The notes beneath the pieces are model-generated. The model did not search any database, was not told the origin of the DNA, and saw only the letters and a list, made by a program, of their open reading frames with translations. From Salvelinus alpinus (taxonomy: Eukaryota > Chordata > Actinopteri > Salmoniformes > Salmonidae): DNA of 64,000 nt. Of this stretch, positions 25,992 to 37,497 are shown piece by piece (position 1 is the stretch's first letter; each line of letters opens with the position of its first letter). The stretch lies in NCBI RefSeq assembly GCF_045679555.1, contig NC_092096.1, positions 13,173,437 to 13,237,436 on the forward strand, given 5' to 3'. The translations under genes were made by a program, and so were the position numbers.

Positions 25992-26281
25992 CATTATTTT
26001 TTTTTAATTCTCTGACAGGGTTCAACATCCTTCCTGTGGAGTATGATTGTTATTGTGTGTAGATTAGTCAGTGTATAGGACTCAGTACGGACTCCAACGG
26101 TCTGTGTCCCAAACAACTACACTTCCTCACTCTGATTATTTTCATCCTGAACTCTAACATGCAGTTCATTTAATCAACTTCTAATAGGAATTTTCCCTTC
26201 TCCCTCCTGCCCTCTCTCCATTACTTCACTTTTATTGAATGGAGTGCGAGTGCGTGGCCTTAATGGGGTCGAGCCACGTGG

Positions 26282-26429
26282 AGTGGAGGAGAGGAGTGGA
26301 GGGGTGGAGGAGTGGAGGAGAGGAGAGGAGAGGAGAAGAGAGGAGAGGAGAGGAGAGGAGAGGAGAGGAGAGGAGAGGAGAGGAGAGGAGAGGAGAGGAG
26401 AGGAGAGGAGAGGAGAGGAGAGGAGAGGA
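26282..26429. repeat. (GGAGA)n microsatellite
   Basis: Pentamer AGGAG/GGAGA over about 130 bp, preceded by less regular GTGGAGGAG units. Confidence 0.95.
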
Positions 26430-26719
26430 AGATAAACAGAGCAAGAACAATCAAAAGAAAGTTGGGAAATAACCGCTTCCAGATATTCACAGACATATTT
26501 TGTGAGGTCCAATGAGTGAATGAGAGCAGATAAGTTATGGGAGAGTCAATAAAGTCCTTTCATGTCCAGTGGGAGTGAGGAGGGTGAGGCCATGATATAT
26601 TAACTCACTTGGAGGCGTTGCACAGTACACATTAACGACAAACGCACATTAACAAGTTATAGAGTCCTTGTGTTGCCGTTTGGTCTTATCTGTGACCTGG
26701 ATAAGAGAGGAACAACAAT

Positions 26720-27745
26720 GAAACATGAACACAGTTACAGAGTTACACAGATCCAGGGAGGGAATATGAACACAGTTACACAGAGCCAGGGAGGGAATAT
26801 GAACACAGTTACAGAGTTACACAGAGCCATGGAGGGAATATGAACACAGTTACACAGATCCAGGGAGGGAATATGAACACAGTTACACAGAGCCAGGGAG
26901 GGAATATGAACACAGTTACAGAGTTACACAGAGCCATGGAGGGAATATGAACACAGTTACAGAGTTACACTGAGTCAGGGAGGGAACATGAACACAGTTA
27001 CACAGAGTCAGGGAGGGAATATGAACACAGTTACACAGAGTCAGGGAGGGAATATGAACACAGTTACACAGAGCCAGGGAGGGAATATGAACACAGTTAC
27101 AGAGTTACACAGAGTCAGGGAGGGAATATGAACACAGTTACACAGAGTCAGGGAGGGAATATGAACACAGTTACAGAGTTACACAGAGTCAGGGAGGGAA
27201 TATGAACACAGTTACACAGAGTCAGGGAGGGAATATGAACACAGTTACAGAGTTACACAGAGTCAGGGAGGGAATATGAACACAGTTACACAGAGTCAGG
27301 GAGGGAATATGAACACAGTTACAGAGTTACACAGAGTCAGGGAGGGAATATGAACACAGTTACACAGAGTCAGGGAGGGAATATGAACACAGTTACAGAG
27401 TTAACACAGAGTCAGGGAGGGAATATGAACACAGTTACACAGAGTCAGGGAGGGAATATGAACACAGTTACAGAGTTACACAGAGTCAGGGAGGGAATAT
27501 GAACACAGTTACACAGAGTCAGGGAGGGAATATGAACACAGTTACACAGAGCCAGGGAGGGAATATGAACATAGTTACAGGGTTACACAGAGTCAGGGAG
27601 GGAATATGAACACAGTTACACAGAGTCAGGGAGGGAATATGAACACAGTTACACAGAGCCAGGGAGGGAATATGAACACAGTTACACAGTGTCAGGGAGG
27701 GAATATGAACACAGTTACAGGGTTACACAGAGCCAGGGAGGGAAT
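26720..27745. repeat. Minisatellite of 33-bp and 43-bp units
   Basis: Units read GAACACAGTTACACAGAGTC then AGGGAGGGAATAT. A longer version inserts ACAGAGTT after the first GTT. In the middle of the array short and long units alternate, forming a dimer of about 76 bp. Confidence 0.96.
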
Positions 27746-27746
27746 T

Positions 27747-28252
27747 CATTTTTTATTTCACCTTTATTTAACCAGGTAGGCTAGTTGAGAACAAGTTCTC
27801 ATTTACAACTGCGACCTGGCCAAGATAAAGCAAAGCAGTGCGACACAAACAAACAACACAGAGTTACACATGGAATAAACAAGCGTACAGTCAATAACAC
27901 AATAGAAAAAAAAAGAAAGTCTATATACAGTGTGTGCAAATGGCGTGAGGAGGTCAGGCAATAAATAGGCCATAGAAGCAAAGTAATTACAGTTGAGCAA
28001 ATTAACACTGAAGTGATAGATGAGCAGATGATGATGTGCAAGTAGAAATACTGGTGTGCAAAAGAGCAGAAAAGTAAATAAAAACAATATGGGGATGAGG
28101 TAGGTAGATTGGGTGGGCTATTTACAGATGGGCTATGTACAGCTGCAGCGATCGGTTAGCTGCTCAGATAGCTGATGTTTAAAGTTAGTGAGGGAAATAT
28201 AAGTCTCCAGCTTCAGCGATTTTTGCAATTCGTTCCAGTCATTGGCAGCATG
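27747..28252 (-). mobile_element. 3' end of a LINE (RSg-1/L2-like), 5' truncated
   Basis: Read on the minus strand the segment ends ACCTGGTTAAATAAAGGTGAAATAAAA, a salmonid LINE tail that the HpaI-type SINE tail also matches. Upstream, still on the minus strand, is non-coding 3' sequence I recognise from an abundant salmonid LINE. It stops abruptly at about 28252 without reaching a reverse transcriptase, as expected of a 5'-truncated insertion. The clade is assigned from the tail only. Confidence 0.7.
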
Positions 28253-28479
28253 TCACAGTTTGATTTCTTTCTCTCCCAGGTTTAGGTTTCCACACCCGAC
28301 GTATCGTTATCACAAGTAGAGGATAACACCTACCAATACAAACTATTCCATCATTACAGAAACAGGTTTTAGCGCCGGTGGAGGGAAAACATTTTAACAT
28401 CATCTTTAACTCAAATCGTTATTTCATCAAGGTAATACTTCCCTTAGCAAAAACCAAGGCTTCCTAAGGAACTCTGCCA

Positions 28480-28753
28480 ATACCGTAGCTTCCCCTCCCA
28501 CCTTCCTCTTCCCCTGGGCGGCCACAGCTTCAAACAACGTAGCTTCCCTCTCACCTGCCTCTTCCCCTGGGAGGCAACATCTTTAAACACCGTAGCTTCC
28601 CTCTCACCTGCCTCTTCCCCTGGGCGGCCACAGCTTCAAACAACGTAGCTTCCCTCTCACCTGCCTCTTCCCCTGGGAGGCAACATCTTTAAACACCGTA
28701 GCTTCCCTCTCACCTGCCTCTTCCCCTGGGCGGCCACAGCTTTAAACAACGTA
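28480..28753. repeat. 53-bp minisatellite, left part (split by transposon)
   Basis: Two unit types alternate: CGTAGCTTCCCTCTCACCTG then CCTCTTCCCCTGGGCGGCCACAGCTT, and the same opening with GGGAGGCAACATCTTTAAACAC. This makes a 106-bp dimer. The array resumes at 30358 after the Tc1-like insertion. Confidence 0.93.
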
Positions 28754-30357
28754 CAGTGGGGAGAACAAGTATTTGATACACTGCCGATTTTGCAGGTTTT
28801 CCTACTTACAAAGCATGTAGAGGTCTGTAATTTTTATCATAGGTACACTTCAACTGTGAGAGACGGAATCTAAAACCAAAATCCAGAAAATCACATTGTA
28901 TGATTTTTAAATAATTAATTTGCATTTTATTGCATGACATAAGTATTTGATCACCTACCAACCAGTAAGAATTCCGGCTCTCACAGACCTGTTAGTTTTT
29001 CTTTAAGAAGCCCTCCTGTTCTCCACTCATTACCTGTATTAACTGCACCTGTTTGAACTCGTTACCTGTATAAAAGACACCTGTCCACACACAATCAAAC
29101 AGATTCCAACCTCTCCACAATGGCCAAGACCAGAGAGCTGTGTAAGGACATCAGGGATAAAATTGTAGACCTGCACAAGGCTGGGATGGGCTACAGGACA
29201 ATAGGCAAGCAGCTTGGTGAGAAGGAAACAACTGTTGGCGCAATTATTAGAAAATGGAAGAAGTTCAAGATGACGGTCAATCACCCTCGGTCCGGGGCTC
29301 CATGCAAGATTTCACCTCGTGGGGCATCAATGATCATGAGGAAGGTGAGGGATCAGCCCAGAACTACACGGCAGGACCTGGTCAATGACCTGAAGAGAGC
29401 TGGGACCACAGTCTCAAAGAAAACCATTAGTAACACACTACGCCGTCATGGATTAAAATCCTGCAGCGCACGCAAGGTCCCCCTGCTTAAGCCAGTGCAT
29501 GTCCAGGCCTGTCTGAAGTTTGCCAATGACCATCTGGATGATCCAGAGGAGGAATGGGAGAAGGTCATGTGGTCTGATGAGACAAAAATAGAGCTTTTTG
29601 GTCTAACTCCACTCGCCGTGTTTGGAGGAAGAAGAAGTATGAGTACAACCCCAAGAACCTCATCCCAACCGTGAAGCATGGAGGTGGAAACATCATTCTT
29701 TGGGGATGCTTTTCTGCAAAGGGGACAGGACGACTGCACCGTATTGAGGGGAGGATGGATGGGGCCATGTATCGCGAGATCTTGGCCAACAACCTCCTTC
29801 CCTCAGTAAGAGCATTGAAGATGGGTCGTGGCTGGGTCTTCCAGCATGACAACGACACGAAGCAAACAGCCATGGCAACTAAGGAGTGGCTCCGTAAGAA
29901 GCATCTCAAGGTCCTGGAGTGGCCTAGCCAGTCTCCAGACCTGAACCCAATAGAAAATCTTTGGAGGGAGCTGAAAGTCCGTATTGCCCAGCGACAGCCC
30001 CGAAACCTGAAGGATCTGGAGAAGATCTGTAGGGAGGAGTGGGCCAAAATCCCTGCTGCAGTGTGTGCAAACCTAGTCAAGAACTACAGGAAACGTATGA
30101 TCTCTGTAATTGCAAACAAAGGTTTCTGTACCAAATATTAAGTTCTGCTTTTCTGATGTATCAAATACTTATGTCATGCAATAAAATGCAAATTAATTAC
30201 TTAAAAATCATACAATGTGATTTTCTGGATTTTTGTTTTAGATTCCGTCTCTCATAGTTGAAGTGTACCTATGATAAAAATTACAGACCTCTACATGCTT
30301 TGTAAGTAGGAAAACCTGCAAAATCGGCAGTGTATCAAATACTTGTTCTCCCCACTG
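28754..30357 (+). mobile_element. Tc1-like transposon, complete ends, copy 1
   Basis: The element is 1604 bp with inverted repeats of about 198 bp at 28754-28951 and 30160-30357, tips CAGTGGGGAGAACAAG and CTTGTTCTCCCCACTG. It is flanked by TA at 28752-28753 and 30358-30359, the standard Tc1/mariner target duplication. It sits inside a unit of the 53-bp minisatellite (AACGTAGCTTCC), so the empty site is directly readable. The transposase gene inside has one frameshift. A copy more than 99% identical lies at 42509-44114. Confidence 0.96.
29120..30141 (+). pseudogene. Tc1-like DD34E transposase, one frameshift (copy 1)
   Basis: This encoded the cut-and-paste transposase of the surrounding element. 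The start is ATG at 29120 ([10 protein letters not shown]). The first half holds the paired-like helix-turn-helix DNA-binding region (about residues 1-115, including a GRPR-like RSGAP segment) and the first catalytic Asp in WSDETK. Near 29604 one base is missing (CTAACTCC where the family needs one more A), and the frame stops at 29674. In the next frame translation resumes with KHGGGN and LWGCF, the second catalytic Asp in HDND and the Glu in NPIENLW, 34 residues apart, and ends at 30141. Total length, about 340 codons, is normal for Tc1. Copy 1 has Q where copy 2 has H after HDNDTK. It cannot make full transposase by itself. Confidence 0.93.
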
Positions 30358-30558
30358 TAGCTTCCCTCTCACCTGCTTCTTCCCCTGGGCGGCCACATCT
30401 TTAAACACCGTAGCTTCCCTCTCACCTGCCTCTTCCCCTGGGCGGCCACAGCTTTAAACAACGTAGCTTCCCTCTCACCTGCCTCTTCCCCTGGGAGGCA
30501 ACATCTTTAAACACCGTAGCTTCCCTCTCACCTGCCCCTTCCTCTGGGAGGCAGCACC
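30358..30558. repeat. 53-bp minisatellite, right part
   Basis: It continues the CGTAGCTTCCCTCTCACCTG array interrupted by the transposon. The last units drift (CCTTCCTCTGGGAGGCAGC). Confidence 0.92.
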
Positions 30559-30742
30559 TCAAACAAAGGAAACCAGGGTTATAAACAAAGCTCAAATTGC
30601 TCCATGAATCAATCACTTAGGAACACTCAAATAGGGCAAAGCACAGTAATTAAGGGCATTCCTCACACCTGTGACATTTACACATTTTTCTTCAATCGAA
30701 GGGGGACGCTCAGATTTCTTCTCGTTCATACTCTAAGATATA

Positions 30743-32605
30743 CACTGAGTGGACAAAACATTAGGAACACCTGCTCTTTCCATGACGTAGACTGACCAGG
30801 TGAATCCAGGTGAAAGAAGCTATGATCCCTTATTGTATGTCACTTGTTAAATCCACTTCAATCAGTGTAGATGAAGGGGAGGAGACGTGTTAAAGAAGGG
30901 TTTTTAAGCCTTGAGACAATTGAGACATGGATTGTGTATTTGTGCCATTCAGAGGGTGAATGGGCAAGACAAAAGATTTAAGTGCCTTTGAATGGGGTTT
31001 GGTAATAGGTGCCAGGTGCCCGGGTTTGGTAGTAGGTACCAGGTGCACGGGTTTGGTAGTAGGTACCAGGTACCCGGGTTTGGTAGTAGGTACCAGGTGC
31101 ACGGGTTTGGTAGTAGGTACCAGGTGCCCGGGTTTGGTAGTAGGTACCAGGTGCCCGGGTTTGGTAGTAGGTACCAGGTGCCCGGGTTTGGTAGTAGGTG
31201 CCAGGTACCCGGGTTTGGTAGTAGGTACCAGGTGCCCGGGTTTGGTAGTAGGTGCCAGGTGCCCGGGTTTGGTAGTAGGTGCCAGGTGCCCGGGTTTGGT
31301 AGTAGGTGCCAGGTGCCCGGGTTTGGTACCAGGTACCAGGTGCTTGGGTTTGGTAGTAGGTACCAGGTGCCTGGGTTTGGTAGTAGGTACCAGGTGCCCG
31401 GGTTTGGTAGTAGGTACCAGGTCCCCGGGTTTGGTAGTAGGTACCAGGTGCCCGGGTTTGGTAGTAGGTACCAGGTGCACGGGTTTGGTAGTAGGTACCA
31501 GGTGCCCGGGTTTGGTAGTAGGTACCAGGTGCCCGGGTTTGGTAGTAGGTACCAGGTCCCCGGGTTTGGTAGTAGGTACCAGGTGCCCGGGTTTGGTAGT
31601 AGGTACCAGGTGCACGGGTTTGGTAGTAGGTACCAGGTGCCCGGGTTTGGTAGTAGGTACCAGGTGCCCGGGTTTGGTAGTAGGTACCAGGTGCCCGGGT
31701 TTGGTAGTAGGTACCAGGTGCCCGGGTTTGGTAGTAGGTACCAGGTGCCCGGGTTTGGTAGTAGGTACCAGGTGCACGGGTTTGGTAGTAGGTACCAGGT
31801 GTACGGGTTTGGTAGTAGGTACCAGGTGCACTGGTTTGGTAGTAGGTACCAGGTGCCCGGGTTTGGTAATAGGTACCAGGTGCCCGGGTTTGGTAGTAGG
31901 TACCAGGTGCCCGGGTTTGGTAGTACGTACCAGGTGCCCGGGTTTGGTAGTAGGTACCAGGTGCACGGGTTTGGTAGTAGGTACCAGGTGCACGGGTTTG
32001 GTAGTAGGTACCAGGTGCACGGGTTTGGTAGTAGGCACCAGGTGCACGGGTTTGGTAGTAGGTACCAGGTGCACGGGTTTGGTAGTAGGTACCAGGTGCC
32101 CGGGTTTGGTAGTAGGTACCAGGTGCACGGGTTTGGTAGTAGGCACCAGGTGCACGGGTTTGGTAGTAGGTACCAGGTGCACGGGTTTGGTAGTAGGTAC
32201 CAGGTGCCCGGGTTTGGTAGTAGGTACCAGGTGCACGGGTTTGGTAGTAGGTACCAGGTGCACGGGTTTGGTAGTAGGTACCAGGTGCCCGGGTTTGGTA
32301 GTAGGTACCAGGTGCACGGGTTTGGTAGTAGGTACCAGGTGCCCGGGTTTGGTAGGAGGTGCCAGGTGCCCGGGTTTGGTAGTAGGTACCAGGTGCCCGG
32401 GTTTGGTAGTAGGTACCAGGTGCCCGGGTTTGGTAGTAGGTACCAGGTGCACGGGTTTGAGTGTGTCAAGAACTGGAACGCTGCTGGGTTTTTTCACTCT
32501 GAACAGTTTCCTGTGTGTATCAAGAATGGTCCAGCACCCAAAGGACATCCAGCCAACTTGACACAACTGTGGGAAGCATTGTAGTCAATCTTGGGCCAGC
32601 ATCGT
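30743..32605 (+). mobile_element. Non-autonomous DNA transposon, right end lost, with minisatellite inside
   Basis: The left end CACTGAGTGGACAAAACATT and AGGAACACCTGCTCTTTCC is one I recognise as the terminus of a very common salmonid DNA element. Its internal parts flank the array on both sides: GGTGAATGGGCAAGACAAAA with GATTTAAGTGCC before it, and GTGTGTCAAGAACTGGAACG, then TCCAGCACCCAAAGGACATC after it. The matching right terminus is absent; similarity ends about GGGCCAGCATC. No open transposase is seen. Confidence 0.75.
30993..32458. repeat. Minisatellite, 27-bp unit, ~54 copies, born inside a transposon
   Basis: Units read GGGTTTGGTAGTAGGTACC then AGGTGCCC, with ACGG or CCGG at the junction as the main variant. 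Most units carry GGTACC, a KpnI-type site. The unit matches the single-copy sequence normally between the two flanking parts of the host transposon. Frames of 506-558 codons on both strands exist only because 27 is a multiple of 3. Confidence 0.95.
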
Positions 32606-33420
32606 GTACAACACGTGTATATATGACTTCTAGCATAGTAACGTTAGACCTTATAAATAAAGCCATCCCTCTATGAATCCCCATCTCCATCAAAGGTAGA
32701 CTAGGACAATCAATTCATCAGTCTACACTACAGGCACAATAGCTCATTAAGAGTTACAACATTCTGGTACATTTGAATTGTTTACATTTTTTTTTTTTTT
32801 GCTTTCTCAAAATTCCCTGGTTTTCCCCAAAAATTATTTAGGAGGATTCCAGGATTTCCTATTCATTCTGGGAAACTTCCAATTGGAATTTCTGGAAAAA
32901 AGTGACCGGAATTTTGCGACCAATGGTCTTGTCATTAATTCAGTAGTGACACATTTCCTGTTGGGAGCTCAGAGCTGCACTGATCAGTTAGACAGCAACA
33001 ATGGCTTCTCCCTACGGACCTTGATGGGGTCTTTAAAACAGACTTCACACAAAGAAACTGACTTTTAACTCATTATAGCCAAGTTCCTCACTTGGCCCGT
33101 CCCTATCTCTGTCATAAACAACCTTCAAATCAGATAAAGCAAGACAAAAAAAAAAATGTGTATCTGTTTTTTTTCTAAACCATATTTATAGTTGTCCTAC
33201 TCAGCACTGTATTACAAAGGAGGTAATTGATTATCTGATATCAGTGAAGTGTTGTAAATCTAGGTCAGGTCAGACCGACATGGTCATACAGTAACCTAAC
33301 CTTCAGTGGATTGTAGTCTAGCTAAACAATGAAAACCAGTTGGCCTTGACTTCCTGTACAACGGTCCTTTGAAGTATTCTAGGTGCTATTAAAGGTGCAG
33401 CCTTACAGACACAGTGGGTG
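32606..33420. other. Region without recognisable gene
   Basis: About 800 bp of AT-rich DNA with a poly-T run at 32787-32800. An open frame of 96 codons at 32778-33068 has no recognised motif. Confidence 0.5.
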
Positions 33421-33585
33421 TCTCCCAAATGGCACCCTAAGGGAATAGGGTCCTTGTCAACAGTAGTGGTCCATATAGAGAATAGGGCCCTTGTCAAAAG
33501 TAGTGCTCTATATAGAGAATAGGGCCCTTGTCAAAAGTAGTGCTCTATATAGAGAATAGGGTGCAATTTGAGACATAGCCAGAGA
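33421..33585. mobile_element. Palindromic MITE-like repeat with tandem 54-bp duplication
   Basis: The salmonid palindrome (CAAATGGCACCCTAAGGGAA ... GAATAGGGTGCAATTTGAGA) with the middle block CCTTGTCAAAAGTAGTGCTC tandemly copied. Confidence 0.7.
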
Positions 33586-33837
33586 TCTTTGTTCCTGAGA
33601 CCGTCAGTACAGGAGCTGATACAAGCTGTGATGTGGTTTTCCAGAAGAGTAAAGGCTGGAACTGGTACAAATACCAATGTGTTGGCCTCTGGCACCTTCA
33701 ACATCCTCAGTGACTAGAACGATTGTTGCAACTGTGAAAACGACCCCAAGTAACTTTAGAAAATGACCTATTTTGCCTTGTCATTTCCTGTGGAATCCTT
33801 TCAGCCAGTCATAAAGTGATATGAGAGCCAACAGATA

Positions 33838-34042
33838 CAGTGCCTTGGTATTCACACCCCTTATTCAATTATTACAGTGTCACAGCCTGAACTTGATCCC
33901 TGCCCTACACAAAATATGTTTTTAGAAATGTTTACAAATTATTATTATTTTTTTTACGTTGAAATATCTTGAGCCAATAAGTATTCAACCCCTTTGTTAT
34001 GACAAGCCTAAATATGTTCAGGAGTAAAAATGTGCACAATCT
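33838..34042 (+). mobile_element. 5' fragment of the same Tc1-like family as 23741-25207
   Basis: Starts CAGTGCCTTGGTATTCACAC and continues through AAGTATTCAACCCCTTTGTT and ATGACAAGCCTAAATATGTTCAGGAG, both also present at 23930-23975. It stops after GTGCACAAT, where another repeat begins. Terminal region only, no transposase. Confidence 0.8.
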
Positions 34043-34270
34043 TGACGCTATGGGTCAGATTATTATAATTTTTTAAAATAACGTTCCCAAGGTAAACAGA
34101 CTATTTCTCAGGTCCAGATCGTAGAATATGCATATAATTTACAGATTAGGATAGAAAACACTCCAAAGTTTCCAAAACTGTCAAAATATTGTCTGTGAGT
34201 ATAACAAAACTGATTTTGCAGGCGAAAACATGAGGAAATCTACCCCGGAAGTGATAAAAAAAAAAAAAGA

Positions 34271-34707
34271 ATCTGTTTCATTTCCCGTCTTTCTTCCATT
34301 TAAAGGGGTATCAACCAGATTCCTTTTCCAATGGCTTCCTCAGGCTGTGACCAGGCTTTAGACATAGTTTCAGGCTTTTATTTTGAAAAATTAGCGAGAT
34401 TTTTCAAAAGTAGTCAGGTGTCCTTTGATTAGTTCCTGCGCGCGAGAGGGGTAGCTCTCCATTTTCTTTCTCTCTTTTGGGAAGTGATTTAGAAAGAAAA
34501 AAAATCTGTTTCATTTCCCGTCTTTCTTCCATTTAAAGGGGTATCAACCAGATTCCTTTCCCAATGGCTTCCTCAGGCTGTGACCAGGCTTTAGACATAG
34601 TTTCAGGCTTTTATTTTGAAAAATGAGCGAGATTTTTCAAAAGTAGTCAGGTGTCCTTTGATTAGTTCCGCGAGAGGGGTAGCTCTCCATTTTCTTTCTC
34701 TCTTTTA
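34271..34707. repeat. Direct duplication, two copies of ~205-233 bp
   Basis: Both copies run from ATCTGTTTCATTTCCCGTCT to CTCTCCATTTTCTTTCTCTC. The second lacks TGCGCG in the TTCCTGCGCGCGAGAGG stretch. Confidence 0.92.
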
Positions 34708-35128
34708 TTGAATAGGTTACGGTCCGGTTGAAATATTATCAATTATGTATGTTAAAAACAACCTGAGGATTGATTATAAAAAACATTTGACATGTTTCTA
34801 CGAACATTACGGATACTTTTTGGAATTTTCGTCGAACGGAACGAGGCTGTAGTTTTCTGAACATAATGCGCAACCCAAATGGCGTTTTTTTGTTATAAAA
34901 GTAATATTTATCGAACAAAAATAACATTTATTGTGTAACTGGGAATCTCGTGAGTGCAAACATCCGAAGATTATCAAAGGTAAGCGATTCATTTTATTGC
35001 TTTTCTGACTTTCGTGACCATGCTAATTTGGGGCTAGCTGTTCTAGCATTGATTGATACACTCACAAAAGCTTAGATTGCTTTCGCTGCAAAGCATATTT
35101 TCAAAATCTGACACAATAGGTGGATTAA

Positions 35129-36943
35129 AACCTGTTGAGGATAGAGGGCGCTATTTTCACTTTGGGGGAAAATCGTGCCCAATTTAAACGGCCTCGTACT
35201 CTATTCTTGCTCGTACAATATGCATATTATTATTACTATTGGATAGAAAACACTCTCAAGTTTCTAAAACCGTTTGAATTATATCTGTGAGTAAAACAGA
35301 ACCCATTTTGCAGCAAACTTCCTGTCAGAAAGTGAAAAATCTCAAATCGAGGCTCTGTTCCAGGCCCTCCCTATCATTTGGCTTGAGATTTATGACTATA
35401 CATGCACTTCATACGCCTTCCACTAGATGTCAATAGGCTGTGAGAGGTGAAATGGGGTCTCTAGCTCTTTCTATGGTGAAAAGAGGCCTCTTGGAATGAC
35501 AGGACCCCAATTTCCTCTGTTCAGGATGACGCGGGATGGACATCAGCTTTGGCTTCTGAAAAGCTTTCCCTATAGACGTGTAATATCTCCGGCTTTGATT
35601 TTATTTGATAAATGTGACAATATCATCGTAAAGTATGTTTTTTCAATATAGTTTAATCACATTATTGAATTTTTTTCGGGAGTTTTTGCATGTTCCGTTC
35701 ACTGCGTTTGTTCACGAAGGAGAGCTTAGCGGCACTTGGCTAGTTTTGCTTGCTAATTCGCGAGGGAAAAAGGCCATTCTAAAACCAAACAACGATTGTT
35801 CTGGACAAAGGACCCCTTGTACAACATTCTGATGGAAGATCATCAAAAGTAGGACCCATTTATGATGTTATTTCATATATCTGTCGAAATTGTTTACTAT
35901 TAGTTTGCGCCCAGATTTTGGGCGCTCTCTCGCCATAACGTAAGCTGGATGTCGTACTGAAGTTATTTTTAGAATTCTAACACGGCGATTGCATTAAGAA
36001 CTAGTGTATCTATCATTTCCTATCCAACATGTACTTTTTAGTCAAGTTTATGAATAGTTATTTGGTCAGAATAGGTGAGTGTCAGAAATAGATCCGGACA
36101 TTCTGGGAAAAAGATGCTACATGTTTACAATGTATAACCACGGAATTCAGCTCTAAATATGCACATTTTCGAACAAACAATATATGTATTGTGTAATATG
36201 ATGTTATAGGACTGTCATCTGATGGAGTTTGAGAAGGTTAGTGAAAAAATTAATATCTTTTGATGGTTTATTCGCTATGCTAACGTGCCTAACGAATCAA
36301 TGCTGTTGTGTGGTTGGCTATTGTAGTAAGCTAATATAATGCTATATTGTGTTTCGCTGTAAAACACTTAAAGAATCTGAAATATTGGCTGGATTCACAA
36401 GATGTTTGTCTTTAATTTGCTGTACACCATGTATTTTTCATAAATGTTTTATGATGAGTATTTAGGTATTTCAATTTGGTCTCTGTAATTACTCTGGCTG
36501 CTTCGGTGCTATTTCCGATTGTAGCTGCAATGTAAAACTATGATTTATACCTCAAATATGCAAATTTTTCGAACAAAACAAAGATTTATTGAATAACATG
36601 TTATAAGACTGTCATCTGATGAAGTTGTTTCTTGGTTAGTTTGGTTGGTTATTGGTTAGTTTGGTTGGTTTTGTGCATGCTACCTGTGCTGTGAAAAATG
36701 TCTGTGCTTTTTTGTATTTGGTGGTGAGCTAACATAAATATACGTGGTGTTTTCGCTGTAAAACATTAAAAAAATCGGACATGTTGGCTGGATTCACAAG
36801 ATGCTTATCTTTCATTAGCTGTATTGGACTTGTTAATGTGTGAAAGTTAAATATTGAAAAAATATATTTTTTGAATTTCGCGCTCTGCCTTTTCAGTGGA
36901 ATGTGGGAGGAGTGGCGCTAGAGGAACCCCTGTCCTAGACAGG
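35129..36943. mobile_element. 1.8-kb insertion with TTAA target duplication (piggyBac-like, non-autonomous)
   Basis: TTAA flanks both sides (35125-35128 and 36944-36947). The uninterrupted host copy at about 37345 reads GGTGGATTAACAACAAGC, which supplies the empty site. Ends are imperfect inverted repeats: AACCTGTTGAGGATAGAGGG on the left and, read inwards on the other strand, CCTGTCTAGGACAGGGG on the right. TTAA duplication is the hallmark of piggyBac. No transposase frame is visible. Its left part shares GGATAGAAAACACTC and TGTGAGTA with the host element. Confidence 0.75.
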
Positions 36944-37497
36944 TTAACAACAAGCTAAGGTGTGTTTTGGTATATTTCACTTGTGATTGCGTAATTATAA
37001 ATATTTTTAGTAATATTTTTGAATCTGATACGTTTGGGAATTTTCTTCTGCCTTTCAGGACCGGAACGAGGCTGTAGTTTTCTTGAACATAACGCGCAAC
37101 CCAAATGGCGTTTTTTTGTTTTAAAAGTAATATTTATCGAACAAAAATATATTTTTTTGTGTAACTGGGAGTCTCGTGAGTGCAAACATCCGAAGATTAT
37201 CAAAGGTAAGCAATTAATTTTATTGCTTTTCTGACTTTCGTGACCATGCTAATTTGGGGCTAGCTGTTCTAGCATTGATTGATACACTCACAAAAGCTTA
37301 GATTGCTTTCGCTGCAAAGCATATTTTAAAAATCTGACACGATAGGTGGATTAACAACAAGCTAAGGTGTGTTTTGGTATATTTCACTTGTGATTGCATG
37401 ATTATAAATATTTTGAGTAATATTTTGCGCCCTGCAATTCAGCGGTTGTTTAGGAAAATGATCCCGTAAAAGGGATCCGTAGCACAGAGAAGTTAGT

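Larger units (their letters stand above)
34043..37497. mobile_element. Nest of related salmonid non-autonomous transposons
   Basis: The outer element starts about TTGACGCTATGGGTCAGA and ends about GGGATCCGTAGCACAGAGAAG. Inside are three structures: a direct duplication (34271-34503 and 34504-34707, 233 bp apart), a second direct duplication (about 34830-35128 plus 36948-37020 against about 37050-37420, 2226 bp apart), and a younger element inserted at a TTAA (35129-36943). No coding frame was recognised. The family is known to me only as abundant dispersed salmonid DNA; its superfamily is uncertain. Confidence 0.65.

Noticed and set aside
30890..32584. Frames of 506-558 codons with TTKPGHLVP-type repeats resembling a mucin or structural protein
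   Set aside because: They translate the 27-bp minisatellite inside a transposon and are open in at least two frames per strand.
35635..35832. Small open frame of 65 codons within the TTAA-flanked element
   Set aside because: Too short, no start context, and inside a non-coding dispersed repeat.
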